A stretch of DNA of 53,791 nucleotides from Streptomyces sp. CBMA29 (GTDB taxonomy: Bacteria; Actinomycetota; Actinomycetes; Streptomycetales; Streptomycetaceae). The notes under the pieces are model-generated. The model made no database searches, had not been told where the DNA came from, and worked only from the letters and a program-made list of their open reading frames with translations. Location of the stretch: positions 1-53,791 of the forward strand of contig NZ_MECL01000094.1 in NCBI RefSeq assembly GCF_014596445.1. The letters are read 5' to 3'. Shown one piece after another: positions 25,547-35,524 of this stretch. Position numbers and translations under genes: made by a program. How positions within the stretch are numbered: position 1 is the stretch's first letter; each line of letters opens with the position of its first letter.

Positions 25547-25577
25547 TTGTCCGATTGTCACCCCCTGCTGCTAGATT
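25547..25577 (+). promoter_or_regulatory. Possible sigma-70-type promoter
   Basis: TTGTCC at 25547-25552 and TAGATT at 25572-25577 are separated by 19 bp, 40 bp upstream of the ATG at 25617. The spacing is slightly long. Confidence 0.4.
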
Positions 25578-25616
25578 TCGGCGTCAATCTTCGAACGCCG
25601 TATCCCGGGGGACCCC

Positions 25617-26294
25617 ATGAGCGCCGACTACCCGCCGCCGCAGCAGCCGCAGCAGCCCAGTGGCCAGAATCCGTACGGTCCGCCGCCGGGCGCCGCATAC
25701 GGCTACCCGCAGCAGCCGCAGGCCCCGTACGGCCAGCAGCCCCAGGCGCCCTACGGCCAGCCCAACGGCCAGCAGCCCCAGCAGCAGTGGGGCGCGCCGC
25801 CCGCGCCCGGCGCCTTCAACCCGGCCGCGTACCCGCCCCCGGCGCCGGTCGTCCGCCGCGACAACCCCGGACTGGGCTTCCTGGTCGGCCTGCTGGCCGC
25901 GATCGTCGCCGCGCTCGCGTACGGCGGCATCCTGCGCGCGCTGTCCAGCGACGACGGCAGCACCCACGAATTCCGGCTGATGGCGATCGGCGTCGGCGCG
26001 CTCGTGGGCTTCGCCGCGGGCAAGGCGGGCGGACGCAACCCGGCCCTGCCGTTCGTGGCCGTGCTGCTCGCGCTGTTCGCGGTCGTCTTCGGCGAACTCT
26101 TCGGCGGCGCCCTCGTGATCAGCCACTACATATCGAGCCAGGGCGGCTCGATGCCGGTCACCGACATCTTCTTCCACCACTTCGGCGACCTGCTCGACTC
26201 GTGGAAGAAGGACTTCAGCTTCATGCGCTTCCTCTTCCTCGCCTTCGCCGCCTTCATCTCCTTCGGCGTCGCGAAGCACGCGGGCGACAACTGA
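25617..26294 (+). CDS. Pro/Gln-rich N-terminus membrane protein
   Basis: A 225-residue protein. Residues 1-80 are a disordered Pro/Gln/Tyr/Gly segment with repeated PYGQQPQAPYGQ units. Four hydrophobic helices follow (FLVGLLAAIVAALAYGGIL, LMAIGVGALVGFAAGKAGG, FVAVLLALFAVVFGELFGGA and FMRFLFLAFAAFISFGVA). No catalytic motif is visible. Such proline-rich, multi-TM proteins are common in actinobacteria and have no settled function. ATG 25617 has GGGGGA about 6 nt upstream and a possible promoter at 25547-25577. A strong bidirectional terminator follows. Confidence 0.8.
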   Translation: MSADYPPPQQPQQPSGQNPYGPPPGAAYGYPQQPQAPYGQQPQAPYGQPNGQQPQQQWGAPPAPGAFNPAAYPPPAPVVRRDNPGLGFLVGLLAAIVAALAYGGILRALSSDDGSTHEFRLMAIGVGALVGFAAGKAGGRNPALPFVAVLLALFAVVFGELFGGALVISHYISSQGGSMPVTDIFFHHFGDLLDSWKKDFSFMRFLFLAFAAFISFGVAKHAGDN

Positions 26295-26298
26295 CGCG

Positions 26299-26336
26299 AC
26301 GAGGGGCCGTACCGCGCCGGCGGTACGGCCCCTCGT
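26299..26336. terminator. Bidirectional stem-loop terminator
   Basis: A 16-bp perfect stem (26299-26314 with 26321-26336, core GGGGCCGTACCG) and a 6-nt loop lie between the convergent ends of the membrane protein gene (26294) and guaB3 (26358). Confidence 0.85.
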
Positions 26337-26357
26337 GCGTTCTGCGGCGTGTGCGGT

Positions 26358-27479
26358 CTACCGGTGGTGGGTCGGGGAGACCGTCACCTCGACGCGCTGG
26401 AACTCCTTCAGGTCCGAGTAGCCGGTGGTGGCCATCGAGCGGCGCAGGGCGCCGAAGAAGTTCATCGAGCCGTCGGGCGCGTGGGACGGGCCGAGCAGGA
26501 TCTGCTCGGTGGTGCCCGCGGTGCCGAGGTTCATCCGCTTGCCGCGCGGCAGTTCGGTGTTGACCGCCTCCATGCCCCAGTGGAAACCGCGGCCCGGCGC
26601 GTCGGTGGCGCGGGCCAGCGGGGAGCCCATCATCACCGCGTCCGCGCCGCACGCGACCGCCTTGGGCAGGTCACCGCTGGCGCCGAAGCCGCCGTCCGCG
26701 ATGACGTGCACGTACCGGCCGCCGGACTCGTCCATGTAGTCCCTGCGGGCGGCGGCGACATCGGCCACCGCGGTCGCCATCGGCACCTGGATGCCCAGCA
26801 CATTGCGCGTGGTGTGCGCGGCGCCGCCGCCGAAGCCGACGAGGACGCCCGCGGCGCCGGTCCGCATCAGGTGCAGCGCCGCCGTGTACGTGGCGCAGCC
26901 GCCGACGATCACCGGCACGTCGAGTTCGTAGATGAACTGCTTGAGGTTCAGCGGCTCGTGCGAGCCGGAGACGTGCTCGGCGGAGACCGTGGTGCCGCGG
27001 ATCACGAACAGGTCGACGCCCGCGTCCACGACCGCCTTCGAGAACTGCGCGGTTCGCTGCGGCGACAGCGCGGCGGCCGTCACGACGCCCGCGTCCCGCA
27101 CCTCCTTGATCCGCTGCCCGATCAGCTCCTCGCGGATCGGCGCCGCGTAGATCTCCTGGAGGCGGGCCGTCGCCCGGGTGTCGTCCAGCTCCGAGATCTC
27201 CGCGAGCAGCGGCTCCGGGTCGTCGTACCGGGTCCACAGCCCTTCGAGGTTGAGCACCCCGAGGCCGCCGAGGTTCCCGATCCTGATCGCCGTCTCCGGC
27301 GACACCACCGAGTCCATGGGCGCCGCGAGGAACGGCAGCTCGAAGCGGTACGCGTCGATCTGCCACGCGATCGAGACGTCTTTCCCGTCCCGGGTGCGGC
27401 GGCTCGGGACGACGGCGATGTCGTCGAACGAGTATGCCCTGCGGCCTCGCTTGCCCCGGCCGATCTCGATCTCTGTCAC
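26358..27479 (-). CDS. guaB3: GuaB3 family IMP dehydrogenase-related protein
   Basis: A 373-residue TIM-barrel protein of the IMPDH/GMP reductase superfamily, without CBS domains. It starts MTEIEIGRGKRGRRAYSFDD, has LAAPMDSVVSPETAIRIGNL, and GGRYVHVIADGGFGASGDL for the phosphate loop. The loop carrying the catalytic Cys in true IMPDH (GPGSICTTR in the neighbouring GuaB) reads GFGGGAAHTTRNVLG here, so the Cys is absent. GuaB3 members from cyanobacteria have been reported as GMP reductases, but the actinobacterial form may differ. GTG 27479 is the start. A MITE and 226 bp separate it from guaB on the same strand. Confidence 0.9.
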   Translation of the reverse strand: MTEIEIGRGKRGRRAYSFDDIAVVPSRRTRDGKDVSIAWQIDAYRFELPFLAAPMDSVVSPETAIRIGNLGGLGVLNLEGLWTRYDDPEPLLAEISELDDTRATARLQEIYAAPIREELIGQRIKEVRDAGVVTAAALSPQRTAQFSKAVVDAGVDLFVIRGTTVSAEHVSGSHEPLNLKQFIYELDVPVIVGGCATYTAALHLMRTGAAGVLVGFGGGAAHTTRNVLGIQVPMATAVADVAAARRDYMDESGGRYVHVIADGGFGASGDLPKAVACGADAVMMGSPLARATDAPGRGFHWGMEAVNTELPRGKRMNLGTAGTTEQILLGPSHAPDGSMNFFGALRRSMATTGYSDLKEFQRVEVTVSPTHHR

Positions 27480-27550
27480 GTCCTGCGCCTTTCTTTTGGC
27501 CTGCGGCCCCTAAGTATCCCCGTTCGGCCCACGGGCGGCCTGAGCCCCGT

Positions 27551-27677
27551 AGGGGCGCGGGGAACTGCGCGGCCCGCCCCCACCGGCCGGTGGTCGGGAC
27601 ACCACCGAATTGCCCCTCTGGGGCCGGTGGTGACCTGCGGGAGCGTCGTGGCTGAGCGCGCAGTTCCCCGCGCCCCT
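27551..27677. mobile_element. MITE-like element with perfect 20-bp inverted ends, copy A
   Basis: AGGGGCGCGGGGAACTGCGC at 27551-27570 is exactly inverted at 27658-27677. The 127-bp element has no gene; its interior shares CCCCCACCGG and TGCCCCTCTGGGG with copy B at 36615-36745. It lies between guaB3 and guaB and may fold into a terminator-like hairpin for the guaB transcript. Confidence 0.85.
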
Positions 27678-27705
27678 GAAAAACTGGCCCTGCGCAAGCG
27701 CAGCG

Positions 27706-29953
<2,248 letters not shown>

Positions 29954-30178
29954 CCACCCATGGTGCCTCGCCGCGGCACGATCCGCGTCATCGCGGCCGT
30001 ACTTCTGCACCGAAGCGTTATGAGCGGCCGAACCCGACGCTGTCATCTCCGCCATGTGAGGCCCCCGCCGATCCCCGAGGAAGTCCATACGTCAAGCATG
30101 CGTCCTCCCCCGGGAAACCGAGGACTTGTGGGCGACTTCGCCGGAACGGCCGCCCTCTCGGGCGTACGACACGACGGT

Positions 30179-30790
30179 TCAGCGGACCAGGCCCCAGCGG
30201 AAGCCGAGCGCCACGGCGTGGGCCCGGTCGGACGCGCCGAGCTTCTTGAACAGCCGCCTGGCGTGCGTCTTCACGGTGTCCTCGGAGAGGAACAGCTCGC
30301 GGCCGATCTCGGCGTTGGAGCGGCCGTGGCTCATGCCTTCGAGCACCTGGATCTCGCGGGCGGTGAGGGTGGGCGCGGCGCCCATCTCGGCCGAGCGCAG
30401 CCGCCGCGGGGCGAGCCGCCAGGTGGGGTCGGCGAGCGCCTGCGTCACGGTCGCCCGCAGTTCGGCGCGCGAGGCGTCCTTGTGCAGGTAGCCGCGGGCG
30501 CCGGCGGCGACGGCGAGCGCCACGCCGTCCAGGTCCTCGGCGACCGTGAGCATGATGATCCGGGCGCCGGGGTCGGCGGACAGCAGCCGCCGTACGGTCT
30601 CGACGCCGCCGAGGCCGGGCATGCGGACGTCCATCAGGATCAGGTCCGACCGGTCGGCACCCCAGCGGCGGAGGACTTCCTCGCCGTTGGCCGCGGTGGT
30701 TACGCGCTCGACACCGGGCACGGTGGCCACCGCGCGGCGCAGGGCCTCTCGGGCGAGCGGGGAGTCGTCGCAGACGAGGACGGAAGTCAT
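30179..30790 (-). CDS. bldM: Developmental response regulator BldM
   Basis: A 203-residue NarL-type regulator required for aerial hyphae in Streptomyces. The receiver begins MTSVLVCDDSPLAREALRRA, with Asp54 in LILMDVRMPG and Lys in GYLHKDAS. The LuxR helix-turn-helix begins LTAREIQVLEGMSHGRSNAE. BldM is an atypical regulator thought not to need phosphorylation; it acts as homodimer and as heterodimer with WhiI. ATG 30790 has GGAGGG upstream. A sequence 124-151 bp upstream matches the sigma-BldN promoter consensus. The divergent whiD gene follows, as in S. coelicolor. Confidence 0.96.
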   Translation of the reverse strand: MTSVLVCDDSPLAREALRRAVATVPGVERVTTAANGEEVLRRWGADRSDLILMDVRMPGLGGVETVRRLLSADPGARIIMLTVAEDLDGVALAVAAGARGYLHKDASRAELRATVTQALADPTWRLAPRRLRSAEMGAAPTLTAREIQVLEGMSHGRSNAEIGRELFLSEDTVKTHARRLFKKLGASDRAHAVALGFRWGLVR

Positions 30791-30913
30791 GACCGCCCTC
30801 CGCAGCTGAACCGCGTCACGTTGTGCCTCCAGGCTGTACGAATGTTCACCGTTGAGGCTGACGGCCTCGGGCACCTGCCCGATTCACTTGTCCGCCAACC
30901 GCTTCCGCCAGAC

Positions 30914-30941
30914 TCAACGACCCTCACCCGAAAGAGTTACG
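30914..30941 (-). promoter_or_regulatory. sigma-BldN-type promoter of bldM
   Basis: On the minus strand CGTAAC (30941-30936) and CGTTGA (30919-30914) are separated by exactly 16 nt. This matches the known sigma-BldN consensus and the known dependence of bldM on BldN. It lies about 124 bp upstream of the bldM start codon. Confidence 0.85.
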
Positions 30942-31171
30942 AAGTTTGCCGACGGTCATCGGCACTCTACGTGATCATGCGCGCACGGATCGTCCAGGCC
31001 GCAGGTCAGACGGGTGAGAGAGCCGGTATTTCGGAGGCGGAACGATTCCTCTAGGGCCGAGCGGCCCTGTCCGGATGCTGCCGAACGGGTGTTATGCCAG
31101 ATTTTTCACTGTTTGGACGCTCTTTCGCGCCTTGTGGGCTATTCGCCACTAGATTGGCGATGAGTCATATT

Positions 31172-31196
31172 TACATCTACTACGACAGTAGATGTA
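31172..31196. promoter_or_regulatory. 10-bp inverted repeat in the whiD leader
   Basis: TACATCTACT (31172-31181) pairs with AGTAGATGTA (31187-31196) around an ACGAC loop, 74 bp upstream of whiD. It is AT-richer than its surroundings and could be an operator or an mRNA hairpin. The rest of the 479-bp bldM-whiD gap (30791-31269) holds promoters of both genes; TAGATT at 31150 is a possible whiD -10. Confidence 0.5.
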
Positions 31197-31269
31197 CGGT
31201 CGAGACGCTGGCTTTTCAGGAATTCCCATCGCCTCCCAGACCGACACACACCCTCCGAGGGGATAAGCA

Positions 31270-31725
31270 ATGGCAGACTTCTCCCGCCTTCCCGGCCCCA
31301 ACGCCGACCTCTGGGACTGGCAGCTCGTGGCCGCCTGCCGAGGCGTCGACAGCTCGCTCTTCTTCCACCCCGAGGGCGAGCGCGGCGCCGCCCGGAGCGC
31401 GCGCGAGACCTCCGCCAAGGAGGTGTGCATGCGCTGTCCCGTACGGGCGGAATGCGCCACCCACGCCCTCGCCGTCCGCGAGCCCTACGGGGTCTGGGGC
31501 GGACTCACCGAGGACGAGCGCGAGGCGATGATGGGCCGCTCGCGCTCGCGGATGCCCTCGGCGGACGCCGAAGCGGCCCGCTCCGAGCGCGAGCCGTCCG
31601 ACGCCCGCGACGACCGCGACCCCCACGACGACCGCGACGCGGCCGACACCCGTGACCCGTACGACCTGCACGACACGTCCGACGCCCGCGACCCGTACGA
31701 CCTGCACGACACGTCCCACGTGTGA
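31270..31725 (+). CDS. whiD: WhiB-family iron-sulfur regulator WhiD
   Basis: A 151-residue WhiB-like protein needed for late sporulation in Streptomyces; the orthologue is WhiB3 in mycobacteria. Four Cys ligands for a [4Fe-4S] cluster are present: AACRG, EVCMRC and AEC. The GVWGG turn (YGVWGGLTEDER) follows, then a basic stretch. After about residue 105 the protein carries an unusual Asp/Arg-rich tail with a perfect repeat DPYDLHDTSDA/DPYDLHDTSHV. ATG 31270 has GAGGGG 7 nt upstream. It is divergent from bldM, and the leader contains a hairpin at 31172-31196. Confidence 0.95.
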   Translation: MADFSRLPGPNADLWDWQLVAACRGVDSSLFFHPEGERGAARSARETSAKEVCMRCPVRAECATHALAVREPYGVWGGLTEDEREAMMGRSRSRMPSADAEAARSEREPSDARDDRDPHDDRDAADTRDPYDLHDTSDARDPYDLHDTSHV

Positions 31726-31819
31726 GCGCGCTTCCGCGAGACGCCAGCAGAATCGTTCCTGCGCTTCCCGCGCTTCCTGTGCTTCCCGCGCTTCCTGACG
31801 GGCGACCGGTGCCCTGAGG

Positions 31820-32725
31820 TCAGCGGGCCGCCGCCTGCGCGAGGCGGCCGAGCATCATGTCCACCGCCGGGACGTTCGCCAGATCGGGCAGCGTGAGGGC
31901 CACCACCTCGCGCTGCACGGCCGGACGCACCTCCACCACGGCGACGCCCTTGGGGCGTACGGACTCCAGCGCCAGCTCCGGCAGCACCGCGACCCCGAGA
32001 CCGGCCGCCACCAGGCCGACCACCGCCGGGTAGTCGTCGGTCGCGAAGTCGATCCGCGGGGTGAACCCGGCCCGCTCGCACACCTCCACGAGGTGGCGGC
32101 GGCAGCGCGCGCACCCCGCGATCCACTGCTCCTGCTCCAGTTCCGCGATGTCCACCGGGCGCCCGTCGACGGCGAGCGCGTGCCCCTCCGGCACCACACC
32201 GACCAGCCGGTCGGTGAGCAGCGGCCGCACGACGAGGTCGTCCCACGACTCCTCGGCCGGGGTCGGCAGATCCACGTAGCGGAACGCCAGCGTGATGTCG
32301 CAGTCGCCCGCGCGCAGCATCTCCACCGAGCGCGGCGGCTCGGCCTCCTCCAGCGACACCTTCGTGCCCGGGTACTGCGCGCGCATCGCCGCGACCGCGC
32401 CCGGCACCAGCGTGGAACTGCCCGAGGGGAACGAGGTGAGGCGTACGCGTCCGGCCCGCAGCCCCGCGATCGCCGCGACCTCCTCCTCGGCCGCCGTCAG
32501 CCCGGCCAGGATGCCGACGGCGTGCCTGACCAGGACGTCGCCCGCCTCCGTCAGCCGCGTCTCGCGGGCGCCGCGGACCAGCAGCGGGGTGCCCGCGGAG
32601 TGCTCCAGCGCCTTCATCTGCTGGCTGACGGCGGGCTGGGTGCAGCCCAGTTCGCGGGCCGCCGCGGAGAACGAACCGGTGCGGGCGACGGCCCGCAGCA
32701 CCCGGAGATGACGTGCCTCGATCAT
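31820..32725 (-). CDS. LysR family transcriptional regulator
   Basis: A 301-residue regulator. The N-terminal winged helix-turn-helix reads ARHLRVLRAVARTGSFSAAA and CTQPAVSQQMKALE, typical of LysR proteins. A two-lobed effector domain follows (about 90-295). It is divergent from the PLP-dependent enzyme gene at 32810, and a TAAG-N5-CTTA (T-N11-A) box lies in the 84-bp gap, so it probably controls that gene and itself. The effector is unknown. Confidence 0.92.
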   Translation of the reverse strand: MIEARHLRVLRAVARTGSFSAAARELGCTQPAVSQQMKALEHSAGTPLLVRGARETRLTEAGDVLVRHAVGILAGLTAAEEEVAAIAGLRAGRVRLTSFPSGSSTLVPGAVAAMRAQYPGTKVSLEEAEPPRSVEMLRAGDCDITLAFRYVDLPTPAEESWDDLVVRPLLTDRLVGVVPEGHALAVDGRPVDIAELEQEQWIAGCARCRRHLVEVCERAGFTPRIDFATDDYPAVVGLVAAGLGVAVLPELALESVRPKGVAVVEVRPAVQREVVALTLPDLANVPAVDMMLGRLAQAAAR

Positions 32726-32735
32726 CCGCCCACCA

Positions 32736-32748
32736 TAAGCGGAACTTA
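32736..32748. promoter_or_regulatory. LysR-type T-N11-A box
   Basis: TAAG-CGGAA-CTTA is a 4-bp-arm inverted repeat 10 bp upstream of the LysR start and 62 bp upstream of the divergent PLP enzyme start. Position and form suit an autoregulatory LysR site. Confidence 0.45.
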
Positions 32749-32809
32749 GGGATACCCGACAGATATCGGTAATGGACTTTGAGGCGGGCCCGCGCCACGC
32801 TGAGGAGCC

Positions 32810-33964
32810 ATGGACGCCATCGCATTCGGCAGCACAGGCAGCGGTACGGGCACGGGCGCGGGCAGCGGTTCGGGCGCAGGCGCCGGCGGCGCCTCGGGGG
32901 ACGGCCTCGCTTCGAACCGCCTCGTCCGCGGCGAGTATCCGGACCTCGACCCCGCCGCGCCCTACCTCAACACCGCCACCGTCGGGCTGCTCCCGGCCCG
33001 CACCGCGGCGGCGCTGCGCGGGGCCGTCGACGCGTGGGCGGCGGGCCGCCCCGACACCGACGCCTTCGAGGCGGCCGTCGTGTCGGCGCGCGCCGCGTAC
33101 GCCCGGATCGTCGGGGTGGCGGTGGAGCGGGTGGCGCTGGCCAGCACGGTCGCCGAGAGCGTCGGGCTGATCGCGACGCGGCTGCCGTCCGGCGCCGAAG
33201 TGGTCGTCGCCGACCGGGACTTCAGCTCCCTCGTGCAGCCCTTCGCCGCCCGCGAGGACCTGGACCTGCGGATCGTGCCGCTGGACGCGCTCGCCGACGC
33301 GGTGCGGCCGAGCACCGCGCTGGTCGCCGTCAGCGCCGTGCAGTCCGCCGACGGCCGGGTCGCCGACCTGCCCGCGATCCGCGCCGCCGCCGCGGCCCAC
33401 GGCGCCCGTACGCTCCTGGACGGCACCCAGTCCGTCGGCTGGCTCCCGCTGTGCGCCGACGACTACGACTACGTGGTCTGCCACGCCTACAAGTGGCTGC
33501 TCAGCCCGCACGGCGCCTGCTTCCTGACCGTACGCGCGGGCGCCGAGCCGACCCTCTCCCCCGGCTTCGCGGGCTGGTACGCCGCCGACGACCCCTGGGA
33601 GTGGTGCTACGGCCCCGTCGCCAGGCTGGCCCCCGGCGCCCGCCGCTTCGACGCCCGCCCCGCCTACCTCCCCTTCGTCGGCGCCGCCGCCTCCCTCTCC
33701 CTGATCGAGGAGATCGGCGTCCCCGCGATCCACGCCCACGACACGGCGCTGGCCGCCCGCTTCCGCGACGGCCTCACCGCCCTCGGCCACACCCCAGTCC
33801 CCGGCCCCTCCGCCACCGTCACCGTCGCCCTCCCCCCGACCGCCCCCGCCCGCCTCACCGCCGCCGACGTCCGCTTCTCCGCCCCCACCACCTCGCTGCG
33901 CTTCGCCTTCCACCTCCACAACACCCCTTCCGACGTGGACCGCGCCCTCGAAGCCCTCGCCTGA
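32810..33964 (+). CDS. Class V aminotransferase-fold PLP enzyme
   Basis: A 384-residue enzyme of the class V aminotransferase/cysteine desulfurase fold. The PLP-binding Lys is in VCHAYKWLLSPHGA, the conserved Asp in TLLDGTQSVGWLP, and the N-terminal substrate region in PYLNTATVGLLPARTAAA. The first 30 residues are an unusual Gly/Ser/Ala/Thr-rich extension (GSGTGTGAGSGSGAGAGG). No active-site Cys of a desulfurase is evident, so an aminotransferase, lyase or epimerase-like reaction is as likely. It is probably regulated by the divergent LysR protein. ATG 32810 has GAGGAG very close upstream. Confidence 0.87.
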   Translation: MDAIAFGSTGSGTGTGAGSGSGAGAGGASGDGLASNRLVRGEYPDLDPAAPYLNTATVGLLPARTAAALRGAVDAWAAGRPDTDAFEAAVVSARAAYARIVGVAVERVALASTVAESVGLIATRLPSGAEVVVADRDFSSLVQPFAAREDLDLRIVPLDALADAVRPSTALVAVSAVQSADGRVADLPAIRAAAAAHGARTLLDGTQSVGWLPLCADDYDYVVCHAYKWLLSPHGACFLTVRAGAEPTLSPGFAGWYAADDPWEWCYGPVARLAPGARRFDARPAYLPFVGAAASLSLIEEIGVPAIHAHDTALAARFRDGLTALGHTPVPGPSATVTVALPPTAPARLTAADVRFSAPTTSLRFAFHLHNTPSDVDRALEALA

Positions 33965-34040
33965 CGCCTCTCCCGGGCGGCGCGCCCCGCCCGGGGGAAA
34001 TCGGTTGGGGGTGGTGGGGTGGGCGTGTTGGGATGGGGGG

Positions 34041-34829
34041 ATGGATCGCGCTTATGTACTCGGGTTGTTCGATGCTCAGATGCGGCGGGACGCTCCGCCG
34101 GAGGGGGCGGGGACGCGGGTGGAGCGGGGCGGCGGGGTGGTGCGGCAGGCGGGGGCCGCGGTGCACGACTGGAGCGGGGTGCTCTGGTCGGAGCTGGACG
34201 AGGACAGCGCGGGTCCCGCGGTCCGGGCGCAGCTCGCGTGGTTGAAGTCGCCCGAAGGGGCGGGCCGGGAGTTCGAGTGGAAGCTGTACGCGCACGACCG
34301 GCCGGCCGATCTGGGCGAGCGGCTGCGCGCGGCGGGGTTCGTGCCGCAGGAGCCGGAGACGCTGATGGTCGCGGAGGTCGCGGCGCTGCCCGCCGAGCCG
34401 GTCCTGCCGGACGGCGTACGGCTGGTGGAGGTGACCGACGCCGCCGGGGTGGACCTGCTGGCCGCCGTGCACGAGGAGGCGTTCGGTACGGGCGCGGAGC
34501 GGCTCCGGGGGAGGCTGCTGGACGCGCTCGCGCAGGCGCCGGACGAGATCGCGCTGGTGCTGGCGACAGCGGGCGACCGGCCGGTCTGCGGGGCCCGTAT
34601 GGAGATGCCGCCCGGCAAGGACTTCGCGAGCCTGTGGGGCGGCGGGACCGTCGCCGAGTGGCGCGGGCGCGGCATCTACCGCGCGCTGATCGCCCACCGG
34701 GCCCGTATCGCCGCCGCCCGCGGCTACCGCTACCTCCAGGTCGACGCGATGGACGCCAGCCGCCCGATCCTGCAACGCCTCGGCTTCAGCGCCCTGAGCG
34801 TCACCACCCCGTACCTCTACCAGGCATGA
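34041..34829 (+). CDS. GNAT family acetyltransferase
   Basis: About 262 residues. The GNAT fold is in the C-terminal half: the acetyl-CoA loop GGGTVAEWRGRGIYRALIAH has the R/Q-x-x-G-x-G/A type motif, followed by AAARGYRYLQVDAMDASRPI and LGFSALSVTTPYLY. The N-terminal half is not recognisable as a second GNAT domain by eye. The acceptor is unknown. ATG 34041 has TGGGGGG directly upstream. It is followed on the same strand by two MOSC genes after 19 bp, suggesting an operon. Confidence 0.82.
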   Translation: MDRAYVLGLFDAQMRRDAPPEGAGTRVERGGGVVRQAGAAVHDWSGVLWSELDEDSAGPAVRAQLAWLKSPEGAGREFEWKLYAHDRPADLGERLRAAGFVPQEPETLMVAEVAALPAEPVLPDGVRLVEVTDAAGVDLLAAVHEEAFGTGAERLRGRLLDALAQAPDEIALVLATAGDRPVCGARMEMPPGKDFASLWGGGTVAEWRGRGIYRALIAHRARIAAARGYRYLQVDAMDASRPILQRLGFSALSVTTPYLYQA

Positions 34830-34848
34830 GAGCGGAGGCGCGCCCCGC

Positions 34849-35514
34849 ATGGGACTGCTGCTGAGCGTCAACATCGGCCGCCCGCGCCCCAACCCGTGGA
34901 AGCGGCTCCCGGCGACCGGCATCGACAAACGGCCGGTCACCGGCCCGGTACGGGTCAGCGCGCCGGGTCCGAAGGGGGACGGCGCGGTCGGTCTGGCCGG
35001 TGACCGCGCGCACGACGTCAAGCACCACGGCGGCGCCGACCAGGCCGTGTACGCCTACGCCCGCGAAGACCTCGACCACTGGGGCCGCGAGCTGGGCCGT
35101 ACCTTCGCCAACGGCTTCTTCGGCGAGAATCTGACCACCACCGGCATCGACGTCAACGCCTCGCTGATCGGCGAGCGCTGGCGGATCGGCGTACGAGGGC
35201 CCCTCCTGGAGGTGTCCTGCCCGCGCATCCCGTGCGCGACCTTCGCGGGCTGGCTCGGCGAGAGCGGGTGGCTGCGGCGCTTCACCGACGCGGCGCTGCC
35301 GGGCCCGTATCTGCGGGTGATCGAGCCGGGCGAGATCAGCGCCGGGGACCCGGTCGAGGTCGTGCGCCGGCCGGACCACGAGGTCACCGTCGCGCTGTCC
35401 TTCCGGGCCTTCACCACCGAGCCCGAACTGCTGCCGCTGCTGACCGGCCTCGACGCCCTCCCCCGCGAGGACCGCGACGCGATCCGGCGCCGGCTCGACC
35501 GCGAAGCGAAATAG
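34849..35514 (+). CDS. MOSC domain protein (first of tandem pair)
   Basis: A 221-residue YiiM-type MOSC protein. The MOSC core spans about 45-170, with [40 protein letters not shown] and the Cys motif CPRIPCATFAGW. MOSC domains handle sulfur on molybdenum cofactor or related metal-sulfur chemistry, and YiiM proteins reduce N-hydroxylated compounds. It is a tandem duplicate of the next gene, with long stretches of identity. ATG 34849 has GGAGG 11 nt upstream. Confidence 0.9.
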   Translation: MGLLLSVNIGRPRPNPWKRLPATGIDKRPVTGPVRVSAPGPKGDGAVGLAGDRAHDVKHHGGADQAVYAYAREDLDHWGRELGRTFANGFFGENLTTTGIDVNASLIGERWRIGVRGPLLEVSCPRIPCATFAGWLGESGWLRRFTDAALPGPYLRVIEPGEISAGDPVEVVRRPDHEVTVALSFRAFTTEPELLPLLTGLDALPREDRDAIRRRLDREAK

Positions 35515-35524
35515 GCTGCGTCCC

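Noticed and set aside
31741..31800. GCGCTTCC-type short repeats after whiD
   Set aside because: Too short and degenerate to call a feature; no stem typical of a terminator.
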